Assembly: GCF_025567405.1 (NCBI RefSeq) | Contig: NZ_JAOQKJ010000013.1 | Span: 1-64,000, forward strand | DNA from: Suilimivivens aceti | GTDB taxonomy: Bacteria; Bacillota; Clostridia; Lachnospirales; Lachnospiraceae | Direction of reading: 5' to 3' | DNA length: 64,000 nt | Shown here: positions 7,419-16,109 of the stretch, one piece after another | Position numbering within the stretch: the first letter of the stretch is position 1 | Layout of the letters: each line of letters opens with the position of its first letter | The notes under the pieces: generated by a model | Told to the model about the DNA's origin: nothing | The model's database searches: none | What the model saw: the letters and a program-made list of their open reading frames with translations, nothing else | Program-made: the position numbers and the translations under genes

Positions 7419-8585
7419 ATGAAGGCATTAAGCAGTAGAACAGCAGATTTTACAGATTCCGTTATCAGACGTATGACCCGCGTTTCCAATCAGCATGGTG
7501 CCGTGAATCTTTCCCAGGGATTTCCTGACTTTGATCCCCCAAGAGAGATTACAGACCGTCTTTCTGAAGTGGCGAAAAGCGGTCCTCATCAGTATGCACT
7601 GACCTGGGGGGCACAGAATTTCAGAGAGGCTCTTGTCAGAAAGCAGGAGCATTTTTCCGGCATGAAGTTTGATCCGGATAAAGAGGTCGTGGTGACCTGT
7701 GGCAGTACGGAAGCCATGATGGCGTCCATGATGAGTGTATGCAATCCGGGAGACAAAGTAGTGATCTTTTCTCCTTTTTATGAAAATTATGGCGCTGACA
7801 CCATTTTAAGTGGTGCGGAGCCGGTTTATGTACCGTTAAAGCCGCCCACGTTCTGCTTTGATGCGGATGAACTGGAAGCGGCCATGAAGCAGGATGGCGT
7901 GAAAGCACTGATCCTCTGTAATCCTTCCAATCCCTGTGGTAAAGTATTTACAAGGGATGAGCTCCTGGTGATCGCTGATCTGGCGAAGAAATACGATCTT
8001 TATGTGATCACTGATGAAGTTTATGAGCACATTTTATATAAGCCTCACGTACATACTTATATGGCATCTCTGCCGGGCATGAGAGAACGCACGATCATGT
8101 GCAATTCCCTGTCAAAGACCTATTCCATTACCGGCTGGCGTCTTGGCTATGTGATTGCCCCGCCGGAAATCGCAGACCGTGTGAAAAAGGTGCACGATTT
8201 CCTGACAGTAGGTGCGGCAGCTCCGCTGATGGAGGCAGCTGTGGTCGGCCTGAACTTCGGAGATGACTATTATCAGCAGCTACAGGCACATTATACGCAT
8301 ATGAAGGAGCTGTTTGTGGGAGGACTTAAGGATATCGGACTTACCTTTACAGAGCCCCAGGGCGCTTACTATGTACTGATGGATATCAGTGAATTTGGAT
8401 ATGACAGTGACCTGGTATTCTGCGAGGAACTGGCAGAGAAGGTTGGCGTTGGCGCTGTGCCGGGCTCCAGCTTTTTCAGGGAGGATATAAACCATCTGAT
8501 CCGTTTCCACTTTGCAAAGCAGGATGAGACTCTTAAGAAGGCACTGGACAGACTTGCCGATATCCGTACAAAGATGAAAAAATAA
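7419..8585 (+). CDS. Pyridoxal phosphate-dependent aminotransferase (class I/II)
   Basis: 388 residues from ATG 7419; GAGGAGG at 7405-7411 is seven bases away, while ATG 7413 is too near. Fold-type I features are present: VNLSQGFPDF at the N-terminus, SNPCGKVF, ITDEVYEHI with the PLP-pyridine aspartate, and the Schiff-base lysine in NSLSKTYSITGWRLGY (about K233). Such enzymes transfer amino groups from aspartate, aromatic amino acids or methionine to 2-oxoglutarate; the substrate is not decided by the sequence alone. Downstream, 15 bases away, starts a two-component system. Confidence 0.85.
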   Translation: MKALSSRTADFTDSVIRRMTRVSNQHGAVNLSQGFPDFDPPREITDRLSEVAKSGPHQYALTWGAQNFREALVRKQEHFSGMKFDPDKEVVVTCGSTEAMMASMMSVCNPGDKVVIFSPFYENYGADTILSGAEPVYVPLKPPTFCFDADELEAAMKQDGVKALILCNPSNPCGKVFTRDELLVIADLAKKYDLYVITDEVYEHILYKPHVHTYMASLPGMRERTIMCNSLSKTYSITGWRLGYVIAPPEIADRVKKVHDFLTVGAAAPLMEAAVVGLNFGDDYYQQLQAHYTHMKELFVGGLKDIGLTFTEPQGAYYVLMDISEFGYDSDLVFCEELAEKVGVGAVPGSSFFREDINHLIRFHFAKQDETLKKALDRLADIRTKMKK

Positions 8586-8600
8586 AGGACGGGAATACCG

Positions 8601-9305
8601 ATGAAATATAAAATACTGGTAGCAGAGGATGATACAGATATTGCAGATTTTATCAAGCTTTATCTGGAAAATGAAGGCTATGAGGTGATTCCTTCGGCAG
8701 ATGGGATGACAGCTTATGAGAAACTGAAGGAAAGCAGGGCAGATCTGGCAGTTGTTGACATCATGATGCCGAAGTTAAACGGCTATGATCTGATCCGGCG
8801 GATCCGGGAGGACAGTAATATTCCCATTATCATTTTGTCTGCGAAAAATCTGGACAGTGACAAGATCCTCGGTCTTGATCTCGGTGCAGATGATTATCTG
8901 ACAAAGCCCTTCAATCCCCTGGAGCTGATTGCCAGGATACGATCTAATATCAGAAGATATTACAGCCTTGGCAGCCAGGCAGAGGCTGAGGCGAAAGAGA
9001 GCAGACAGATCCGTGTAGGTGATCTTGTACTGGATGAGGATTCCGTTACTCTGAAAAAGGGTGATCAGGTGATCACTATCACGCCTACAGAATATAAGAT
9101 GCTTTCTCTGTTTATGAAGTCTCCCGGTAAGGTGTTTACCAAGATGCAGATCTATCAGGCAGTTAACGGAGAGTGCTATGTCAATGATGACAATACGCTG
9201 ATGGTGCATATTTCCAATCTGAGGGACAAGATCGAGGATAATCCGAGGGAACCCAGATATATCAAAAACATAAGAGGTATCGGTTACAAAATTGAAAAGC
9301 TATAA
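8601..9305 (+). CDS. OmpR/PhoB-family response regulator
   Basis: 234 residues. The receiver domain has DD at residues 10-11, the phosphorylation site D53 in VVDIMMPKLNG, and K in LTKPFNPLEL. The C-terminal winged helix (about 135-232) includes TPTEYKMLSLFM and the VHISNLRDKIE recognition helix, ending in IRGIGYKIEKL. It overlaps the histidine kinase start by 14 bases, so the pair is translationally coupled. It resembles VanR-type regulators, but no resistance genes are nearby. Confidence 0.9.
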   Translation: MKYKILVAEDDTDIADFIKLYLENEGYEVIPSADGMTAYEKLKESRADLAVVDIMMPKLNGYDLIRRIREDSNIPIIILSAKNLDSDKILGLDLGADDYLTKPFNPLELIARIRSNIRRYYSLGSQAEAEAKESRQIRVGDLVLDEDSVTLKKGDQVITITPTEYKMLSLFMKSPGKVFTKMQIYQAVNGECYVNDDNTLMVHISNLRDKIEDNPREPRYIKNIRGIGYKIEKL

Positions 9306-10893
9306 GAAGAAAGAAAAAAGTCTGTATACCCTGCTGATCAAAAACTATGTGATTTTCGCTGTTGTTCTGCTTCTGGCAGTTCAGATCCTCGGGCTGTTGG
9401 AAGAGCTTATGGATCAGAAGATTGCACGGCTGCCCAGAATCGATCACCCCGTCGGAGAGCAGGAAAAGCTGGCGGATGAAGACTATGGATCCCTTTCCAT
9501 GAAAGCTTTGCTTGGAACGGAAGGCTATTTTGATATATATACAGCAGCGGGAGAAAGGTTATACACAGACTATGATGCTTTTGGGAGCAGCTATACACTG
9601 AAGGAGATCAGTCTGATCCCGGAGTGCAATACACATGTCAGCTATGAAACAAAGAATTATGAAATGGAAGATGGCAGCAGGCAGATCCTGGTGACAGAAA
9701 GTAAAAAAGAAGAGGATACCGGATATCAGGAGAACATTGCCTATTATCTGTTTGATGGAGAACTGAGGCTTCTGGAAAGCAGTGTCTCATTTCCGTATAA
9801 GCAGATCACAGAGCGGGAGCTGCGTCTTCTCACAGCTGCAACAGATAACGGGTACAGTACCTATAAATATTCCTACAGAACAGAAAATGGGGAAGACAGG
9901 ATCCTGCTCATGCATGTGAAAAGAATGGACAGACAGAGGGTTAAAAGACTGATGGTTTTCAAACAGATCTTTATTCCTGCTTATGTGTTGATCCTGATAG
10001 GGGCTACACTGTTCTTCGCATTATGGATGCACAGGCGTGTGAGGGAGCCTCTTTTTATCCTGAAAAACGGGATCCAGGATTTTGCTGATGGCAAAAGGGA
10101 TACTGTCCTTTCTTATCAGGGACCCAGGGAATTTGAGGATATTTTCAGCAGCTTTAACCGGATGGCGGTGCAGCTTAAGGAAAGTGAAAGTGCCAAAGAG
10201 CATCTGATCATGGAAAAGCAGCGCATGCTGGCAGATATTTCCCATGATCTGAAAACACCGATCACGGTGATCCAGGGATATGCCAAAGCAGTGGCAGATG
10301 GCCTGACGGATGAGGAGATGCAGAAGCAGTATCTGAATACAATTGTTAAAAAGGCTGAGAGCCTGACAGATATGATCAATACCTTTCACGATTACAGTAA
10401 GCTGGAGCATCCGGAATTTTGTCTGGTAAGGGAAACACAGGATCTGGCTGAGTATCTGCGGGAATATCTGGCGGAGAAATATGATGAGATCGATCTGGGC
10501 GGATTTAACCTTGAGGTGGAGATCCCTGAAGAAACGGTATCCTACAGCTTTGACCGAGTACAGATGAAGCGGGTATTTGATAATATCATTTCCAATTCCC
10601 TGCGTCACAATCCGCCTGGAACTGTTATTTATGTAACACTGCAGCAGTCAGATAAGGCGGTCCGTATAGAGATCGGAGACAGTGGTGTTGGCATTCCGCT
10701 GGAACTGCAGGATACACTTTTTGATCCTTTTATTGTTGGGGATGAATCACGGAATACAAGACAGGGCTCAGGGCTTGGACTAGCCGTGGCACATAAGATC
10801 ATAGAGCTTCACGGAGGAGCTCTTTTCCTTGAAAAAGGGGAGCAGCATGGCAATGGCATCAGCACACTGTTTGTGATACGGCTGCTTAAATAA
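9292..10893 (+). CDS. Sensor histidine kinase (VanS-like architecture)
   Basis: 533 residues with TTG start inside the regulator gene. Layout: basic N-terminus, membrane helix at about 16-36, a roughly 190-residue external sensor region, second helix at about 224-245, HAMP linker, H box ISHDLKTPITVIQGY (phospho-acceptor about H318), N box NIISNSLRHNPPG, and G boxes GDSGVGIP and GSGLGLAVAHKII. The signal sensed is unknown. It is the partner of the overlapping response regulator and is closed by a strong hairpin. Confidence 0.9.
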   Translation: MKSYKKKEKSLYTLLIKNYVIFAVVLLLAVQILGLLEELMDQKIARLPRIDHPVGEQEKLADEDYGSLSMKALLGTEGYFDIYTAAGERLYTDYDAFGSSYTLKEISLIPECNTHVSYETKNYEMEDGSRQILVTESKKEEDTGYQENIAYYLFDGELRLLESSVSFPYKQITERELRLLTAATDNGYSTYKYSYRTENGEDRILLMHVKRMDRQRVKRLMVFKQIFIPAYVLILIGATLFFALWMHRRVREPLFILKNGIQDFADGKRDTVLSYQGPREFEDIFSSFNRMAVQLKESESAKEHLIMEKQRMLADISHDLKTPITVIQGYAKAVADGLTDEEMQKQYLNTIVKKAESLTDMINTFHDYSKLEHPEFCLVRETQDLAEYLREYLAEKYDEIDLGGFNLEVEIPEETVSYSFDRVQMKRVFDNIISNSLRHNPPGTVIYVTLQQSDKAVRIEIGDSGVGIPLELQDTLFDPFIVGDESRNTRQGSGLGLAVAHKIIELHGGALFLEKGEQHGNGISTLFVIRLLK

Positions 10894-10940
10894 AAAAAGG
10901 CATAATGGAAATCAGAGCTTCTGATCCATTATGCCTTTTT
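10894..10940. terminator. Bidirectional terminator (kinase / trpS)
   Basis: A 16-bp perfect stem, AAAAAGGCATAATGGA (10894-10909) with its complement at 10925-10940, flanked by A and T runs on both sides, so it serves the kinase on the plus strand and trpS on the minus strand. Confidence 0.9.
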
Positions 10941-10952
10941 AGCGCGAAATGG

Positions 10953-12041
10953 TTATTCAGCCTTATATCTGTCGGCCTGCTCTGCAATCAGGGCATGGTC
11001 ATCAAAGTAATTGATCTTCATGGACTTTTTGACATCATCAAGAGTCCTGGCGGCAACTTCTTCAGCTTCCATGCTTCCCTTGTGCAGAATCTCGTAAATA
11101 TCAGGGATACGCTGTTCCCATTCCTTACGGCTTGTTCGGATAGGGGAGAGCTGCTCCTGAAGGACGTTGTTCAGGAATTTCTTAACCTTCACATCACCAA
11201 GACCGCCTCTTGTATAGTGATCCTTTAATTCCTGGAGGCAGCTGTACTCAGGCAGATATTCAGCAAACATATCATCCTTACAGAAGGCGTCCAGATATAT
11301 GAAGACAGGATTGCCCTCTACCTGGCCGGGATCAGATACCTGTAAGTGGTTAGGGTCTGTAAACATGCTCATAACCTTCTTACGAACCTCTTCTTCAGGA
11401 TCGGAAAGGTAAATGCAGTTATTCAGGGATTTGCTCATCTTGGCCTTTCCATCGGTACCTGGCAGACGAAGGCATGCCTTGTTGTCAGGAAGCAGGATAT
11501 CAGGCTCTACCAGAGTGTCACCGTAAACGGAATTGAACTTTCTTACAATCTCCTTGGTCTGCTCCAGCATGGGAAGCTGATCTTCACCGACCGGAACGGT
11601 AGTTGCCTTGAAGGCTGTGATATCAGCAGCCTGGCTGATCGGGTAGGTAAAGAATCCAACCGGTATGCTGGCTTCAAAGTTTCGCATCTGGATTTCAGAT
11701 TTAACGGTAGGGTTACGCTGCAATCTGGAAACAGTAACCAGATTCATATAGTAAAAAGTAAGTTCAGTCAGTTCTGGGATCTGTGACTGGATCAGAAGCG
11801 TGGATTTCTCGGGATCAAGACCACAGGAAAGGTAGTCAAGAGCCACCTCAATGATATTCTGGCGGACTTTCTCCGGATTTTCTGCGTTGTCTGTCAGTGC
11901 CTGTGCATCTGCGATCATAATAAAGATTTTATCGAATTCACCGGAATTCTGAAGCTCCACTCTTCTGCGGAGGGAACCGACATAGTGACCCACATGAAGT
12001 CTTCCGGTAGGTCTGTCACCGGTCAGTATGATTTTTGACAT
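10953..12041 (-). CDS. trpS: Tryptophan--tRNA ligase
   Basis: 362 residues from ATG at 12041 (CGAGGAAC before it); a longer frame to 12098 lacks an RBS. Class I synthetase signatures: the HIGH-like GRLHVGHYVGS at about residues 14-24 and the KMSKS loop in GKAKMSKSLNN. It charges tRNA-Trp in the cytosol. The length and GDRPTGRLH start fit the shorter Firmicutes TrpS type. The 160-base upstream region is too short for a complete T-box leader and none was recognised. It is convergent with the two-component system. Confidence 0.9.
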   Translation of the reverse strand: MSKIILTGDRPTGRLHVGHYVGSLRRRVELQNSGEFDKIFIMIADAQALTDNAENPEKVRQNIIEVALDYLSCGLDPEKSTLLIQSQIPELTELTFYYMNLVTVSRLQRNPTVKSEIQMRNFEASIPVGFFTYPISQAADITAFKATTVPVGEDQLPMLEQTKEIVRKFNSVYGDTLVEPDILLPDNKACLRLPGTDGKAKMSKSLNNCIYLSDPEEEVRKKVMSMFTDPNHLQVSDPGQVEGNPVFIYLDAFCKDDMFAEYLPEYSCLQELKDHYTRGGLGDVKVKKFLNNVLQEQLSPIRTSRKEWEQRIPDIYEILHKGSMEAEEVAARTLDDVKKSMKINYFDDHALIAEQADRYKAE

Positions 12042-12202
12042 AATTTTGTTCCTCGTTTCTTCTGTGTACGGCAGGAAACCGTCCTTTTCATTATACACTA
12101 TTGTGAAGCATTTTCCATATAGATTTCAAAAATAAATTCATGTACAATGAAAACAGGGAAAAGGATCTGGAATATGATCAACGGGAATAGAAGGTAGACA
12201 CA

Positions 12203-12709
12203 GTGATAGGGAATGACAGGAAAATGAACTGGAAGAAGACGGGCAGAAGAATCAGAGAGGATGCGAAATGGGCATTTCTTACGGGAATTGTCTTTTTCGT
12301 TTATTATGAAATCGTACATTATTTTTATGGGGCATTCTGTCCTATGCTGGTGACCACAGGATTTCCCTGTGCGGGCTGCGGACTGACAAGAGCCTTTCTA
12401 TATCTTGGAAGCGGTCAGCTTGAAAGAGCCATGTATATGAATCCCATGGCTCTGTTTGTCATTGTCTTTGCCCTGTACTGCGGATATTACCGATATATCC
12501 GTCTGACCACAGTAAAGCATTTTTCACTGGCGCTTGGATTGCTGATCACTGTCATGCTGGTATTTTACGGTGTCCGGATGTATTTGTATTTCCCGGACAG
12601 GGTTCCATATGTCTATACAAGGAGAAATGTGCTGGCAGAGTGTTTCCCCGGCTATCAGCAGCTGGTGGATCAGCTGCTGAACCGGATCCGTGAGAACAGG
12701 GTATCATAA
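12203..12709 (+). CDS. DUF2752 membrane protein
   Basis: 168 residues with a basic N-terminus and about four membrane helices. The signature GFPCAGCGLTRA at about residues 54-65, following a CP motif (FCPM), identifies DUF2752, a family of small bacterial membrane proteins of unknown role with conserved cysteines. GTG 12203 has AGAAGG nine bases upstream; ATG 12224 is an alternative start. The neighbours (trpS, rRNA methyltransferase) give no functional clue. Confidence 0.7.
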   Translation: MIGNDRKMNWKKTGRRIREDAKWAFLTGIVFFVYYEIVHYFYGAFCPMLVTTGFPCAGCGLTRAFLYLGSGQLERAMYMNPMALFVIVFALYCGYYRYIRLTTVKHFSLALGLLITVMLVFYGVRMYLYFPDRVPYVYTRRNVLAECFPGYQQLVDQLLNRIRENRVS

Positions 12710-12744
12710 TTTGCCGGAAAGCAGGCAGTTTTCTGGTACATATC

Positions 12745-13608
12745 CTACAGGGAGGACCATCTTCCTGATGCACCACAGGGCAGCACCAGTCCGTTTGCAG
12801 AAACCGGAAGACCGATCTCAGAGGACACCACATGGCCGCCTCTCCTTCTGGCAACAGCCGTATTCAGCATATAAGTCAGAACAGCGGGCTGCAGACCTGT
12901 TGTGTAAGAGTTGACAAGGAAGAACAGCGGTTTGTCAGAAAGGAGCTTTTCTGTCAGCTCGATAAAGGGATAAATGCTGTCTTCAATTTTCCAGATCTCT
13001 CCCTTTGGACCTCTTCCATAAGAGGGAGGATCCATGATGATACCATCGTAGGTATTGCCTCTTCGGAGCTCCCGTTCCACAAACTTCACACAGTCATCCA
13101 CCAGATAGCGGATGGGGGCATCGGCAAGACCGGAGGCTGCTGCATTTTCTTTTGCCCAGGCTACCATTCCCTTGGAAGCATCCACATGGGTAACACTGGC
13201 ACCGGCTTTAGCAGCAGATATGGTAGCACCGCCGGTGTAGGCAAACAGGTTCAGCACCTTGACAGGACGGCCAGACTTCTGTATCAGGTCAGAGAACCAG
13301 TCCCAGTTCACAGCCTGTTCCGGGAAAAGACCGGTATGCTTGAAGCTGAAGGGCTTTAAATGAAAGGTCAGTGAATGATAATGAATGCTCCATTCCTGCG
13401 GAAGGTCAAAAAACTCCCATTCTCCACCGCCTTTGCTGCTTCTGTGGTAGTGACCATTTAAATGCTTCCATTCTTTCCGTTCTTTTTTTGTATTCCAGAT
13501 GACCTGCGGATCCGGGCGGAGGAGGATGTATCTTCCCCAACGCTCCAGCTTTTCTCCACAGGAGGTATCAAGTACTTCGTAATCTTTCCAGTTATCTGCG
13601 ATCCACAT
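12745..13608 (-). CDS. Class I SAM-dependent rRNA methyltransferase (RlmI-like)
   Basis: 287 residues from ATG at 13608 (MWIADNWKDYEVLDT); the longer frame to 13689 adds an unrelated basic stretch. An N-terminal PUA-like/central region precedes the Rossmann fold: VLNLFAYTGGATISAA (SAM site, about 120-135), HVDASKGMVAWA (acidic loop), and the catalytic-loop-like DPPSYGRGPKG. This order is that of COG1092 23S rRNA methyltransferases. Which nucleotide is modified cannot be stated. It is convergent with the DUF2752 gene. Confidence 0.8.
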   Translation of the reverse strand: MWIADNWKDYEVLDTSCGEKLERWGRYILLRPDPQVIWNTKKERKEWKHLNGHYHRSSKGGGEWEFFDLPQEWSIHYHSLTFHLKPFSFKHTGLFPEQAVNWDWFSDLIQKSGRPVKVLNLFAYTGGATISAAKAGASVTHVDASKGMVAWAKENAAASGLADAPIRYLVDDCVKFVERELRRGNTYDGIIMDPPSYGRGPKGEIWKIEDSIYPFIELTEKLLSDKPLFFLVNSYTTGLQPAVLTYMLNTAVARRRGGHVVSSEIGLPVSANGLVLPCGASGRWSSL

Positions 13609-13771
13609 AATCCATTTCTCCCAAACGGCCGGTAAGGCCGGTATTCTTCTATATAGATGATAGTGAAAGCAGAAGGAAAAAGCAAGCAAATACTGAAATT
13701 CCCATGTAAGGACGGGGAAAAGTGTGGTACACTGACAAAAGGAAATATGTCATTGGCAAAGGGAAGCATAT

Positions 13772-15190
13772 ATGGGAAATAAAGCAGGCAGACGGTGCGC
13801 AGGCTGCAGGAAGGAAAGCTGCAATGGCTGCAGTCTTTTTAACAGAATACAGAATCCGAAGGACCGGGAGGTGATCTTCCCGGAAGACTTTGTACCGGAT
13901 CCCCGGCAGGGCTTTGGGATCGCTTTTGACGTGGGAACGACCACACTGGCAGCACTTCTCTTTGATCTTACAGACGGCCATCAGCTTGGGGCACTGACCG
14001 GTGTGAATCCGGGACGGTTTGCCGGAGCAGATGTGATCAGCCGGATCACCTATGCGGCAGGATCAGAGGAAAATGCCAAAAGGCTGCAAGGCACTCTGAT
14101 CCGCAGGTTGGATGAAATGGCCGAGGCACTTGCAGATGGAAAAGAAATAAGCAGAGTTACAGTGGCAGGCAATACGGCTATGTGTGAGAGTCTTCTTGGA
14201 ATCTCCGTTGAGGGCCTCTGCAGGGCACCCTTTCATAAGGACTATCAGGGCTGCTGCAGCAAAAAAGGAGAGGAGCTTGGATTTTCCTTTTTAAAGGCTG
14301 CAGAGATATTAGTACTGCCTTCTATAGATGGTTATGTCGGGGCAGATGCTCTTTCTGTGTATACATGGGTGAAAGCCATGGATGGGAGAAAAAAGATATT
14401 GGCAGTGGATATTGGAACCAACGGAGAGGTTCTGCTGTTTGGGGAAGACAGGGATTTTGCCTGCTCAGCGGCAGCAGGACCGGCACTGGAGGGAGCTGCG
14501 GTCCTGCAGGGAATGGGGGCTGTAGAAGGTGCAATCCGGAAGGTAGCTCTGACGGGAAGGTTTCCCATGCAGGATCTGGCATGTCAGGTGATCGGAGGAG
14601 GGGAAGCGAAGGGAATCTGTGGTTCCGGTCTTATCAGTGCCCTTTCTCAGCTTGTCCGGATCGGGGTGATTGATGAAAGCGGATATATCAGAAATGCAAA
14701 GGAGCTGCGAAGGATGGGAGTTCCCGTAAGGATCTGCCAGAGAGTCAGAGAAGATGGAGAAGCAGGTGAGAGAAGGATCCTGCTTTCGGGAGAAGTGCTT
14801 CAAAAGCCTGTTTTTCTTACAGCCTCAGATATCAGGCAGCTTCAGCTCGCCAAGGGAGCTATCCGGGCAGGGATCGAAACCCTGCTTCAAAAGGCACAGA
14901 TCCCGGCTAAGGAGCTTTGGCGGATCTATCTGACCGGTTCCTTTGGAAACAGTCTTTCAGCGGAAGATGTGACGGGAATAGGACTTCTGCCGGAAACAGA
15001 GAAGGAGAAGATCACCAGTGTCAGCAGCTGTGCCGGCATGGGGGCAGCCATGGCGCTTCTTTCCGGCCAGGTGCAAAGAAAGATGGAAGAGGATGCGGAA
15101 AAGATCTGTCATGTGGAGCTTGCCGGCGAACCGGATTTCCAGGAAAGATTTCTGAAGGAGATGAATTTTAAAGGAAATGAGGTTCACTGA
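13772..15190 (+). CDS. ASKHA-domain (DUF4445) protein with N-terminal cysteine cluster
   Basis: 472 residues. The first 20 residues carry C-x2-C-x4-C-x2-C (CAGCRKESCNGC), a possible iron-sulfur site. The remainder is an actin-like ATPase of the RACo/RamA type: AFDVGTTTLAALL (phosphate 1), VAVDIGTNGEVLL-like AVDIGTNGEVLLFG, GICGSGLISALSQL and a C-terminal SSCAGMGAAMALLSG. Relatives reactivate corrinoid methyltransferases by ATP-driven reduction of cobalt but usually start with a [2Fe-2S] ferredoxin domain of about 90 residues, which is replaced here by the short Cys cluster. No corrinoid protein gene is in view, so the partner is unknown. Confidence 0.75.
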   Translation: MGNKAGRRCAGCRKESCNGCSLFNRIQNPKDREVIFPEDFVPDPRQGFGIAFDVGTTTLAALLFDLTDGHQLGALTGVNPGRFAGADVISRITYAAGSEENAKRLQGTLIRRLDEMAEALADGKEISRVTVAGNTAMCESLLGISVEGLCRAPFHKDYQGCCSKKGEELGFSFLKAAEILVLPSIDGYVGADALSVYTWVKAMDGRKKILAVDIGTNGEVLLFGEDRDFACSAAAGPALEGAAVLQGMGAVEGAIRKVALTGRFPMQDLACQVIGGGEAKGICGSGLISALSQLVRIGVIDESGYIRNAKELRRMGVPVRICQRVREDGEAGERRILLSGEVLQKPVFLTASDIRQLQLAKGAIRAGIETLLQKAQIPAKELWRIYLTGSFGNSLSAEDVTGIGLLPETEKEKITSVSSCAGMGAAMALLSGQVQRKMEEDAEKICHVELAGEPDFQERFLKEMNFKGNEVH

Positions 15191-15281
15191 ATTTCCACCG
15201 GATTTTCAGGCAGAGATTGACGAAGCTTTAACGCGGGAGTATGATAAAGCGTGGTGCAGTGCAGACCTGAGGACAGGTTGA
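15177..15281 (+). CDS. Possible 34-residue ORF overlapping the ASKHA gene end
   Basis: ATG 15177 with AAAGGAA upstream overlaps the last codons of the ASKHA gene and reads MRFTEFPPDFQAEIDEAL and onward to TGA 15279-15281. The peptide is acidic and soluble and I do not recognise it. It could be a coupled small protein or the N-terminal stub of a lost gene. Evidence is only the RBS and overlap. Confidence 0.25.
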   Translation: MRFTEFPPDFQAEIDEALTREYDKAWCSADLRTG

Positions 15282-15305
15282 AAACAGAGAAAAGAGGATG
15301 GAAGA

Positions 15306-16109
15306 GTGGACAGAAGCTTTTTGAAGGATAAAAAAAGAATTGTTGTGAAGATCGGTACTTCCACGATCACGCATACCAGTACCGGAAATTTAAATCTTGG
15401 CAAGCTGGAAAGACTGGTGCGGATGCTGACTGATATCAGGAACCAGGATAAGGAAGTGGTAGTGGTTTCCTCCGGAGCCATCGGCGCAGGAAGAAAAGCA
15501 CTGGGAATCAAGGAAAGACCGAAGACTCTTTCTGTAAAGCAGGCATGTGCTGCAGTAGGACAGGCAAGACTGATGATGATCTATCAGAAGCTGTTTGCAG
15601 AATATAACCAGACCATTGCGCAGATCCTGATCACCAAGAGGATCATGCTCAATGAGATCAGCAAAGCCAATGCGGAGAACACCTTTGCTGAGCTTCTTCA
15701 TATGGAGGTTATTCCTATTGTAAATGAAAATGACCCGATTTCTACAGATCAGATCCAGGAAGAAAATTTTGGTGATAATGATACGCTTTCTGCTAATGTG
15801 GCTGAGCTTGTAAAGGCGGATCTGCTGATCCTGCTATCAGATATTAACGGACTGTATACGGATGATCCAAGAACCAATAAGAACGCAAAGCTGATTCCAT
15901 ATGTAGACCATATTGATGCTGCACTGGAAAGCATGGCCAAGGGGGCAGACAGTAATTATGGAACCGGCGGCATGACGACCAAGATCGCAGCTGCCAAGAT
16001 TGCTGCAGAAGCAGGCGTTGACATGGTGATCGCCAACGGTGAGCATCTGAGCAATATCAGCAGGATCTTAAATGGTGAAGAGATAGGAACTCTATTCAAG
16101 GCTATGTAG
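15306..16109 (+). CDS. proB: Glutamate 5-kinase
   Basis: 267 residues, GTG start with AGGATGG upstream. The amino acid kinase fold shows VVKIGTSTIT (P-loop-like start), VSSGAIGAGRKALG, PIVNENDPIS, LLSDINGLYTDDP and the NYGTGGMTTKIAAA loop. It phosphorylates glutamate, the first step of proline synthesis. It is the short form lacking the C-terminal PUA domain found in E. coli ProB. proA is not next to it. Its last 18 bases overlap the convergent DUF1015 gene. Confidence 0.92.
   Translation: MDRSFLKDKKRIVVKIGTSTITHTSTGNLNLGKLERLVRMLTDIRNQDKEVVVVSSGAIGAGRKALGIKERPKTLSVKQACAAVGQARLMMIYQKLFAEYNQTIAQILITKRIMLNEISKANAENTFAELLHMEVIPIVNENDPISTDQIQEENFGDNDTLSANVAELVKADLLILLSDINGLYTDDPRTNKNAKLIPYVDHIDAALESMAKGADSNYGTGGMTTKIAAAKIAAEAGVDMVIANGEHLSNISRILNGEEIGTLFKAM

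Noticed and set aside
8601..10893. Vancomycin resistance regulators (vanRS)
   Set aside because: The pair has VanRS-like architecture, but no van ligase, vanX or vanH lies nearby.
12042..12202. Possible T-box leader of trpS
   Set aside because: Too short and no T-box consensus or antiterminator seen.
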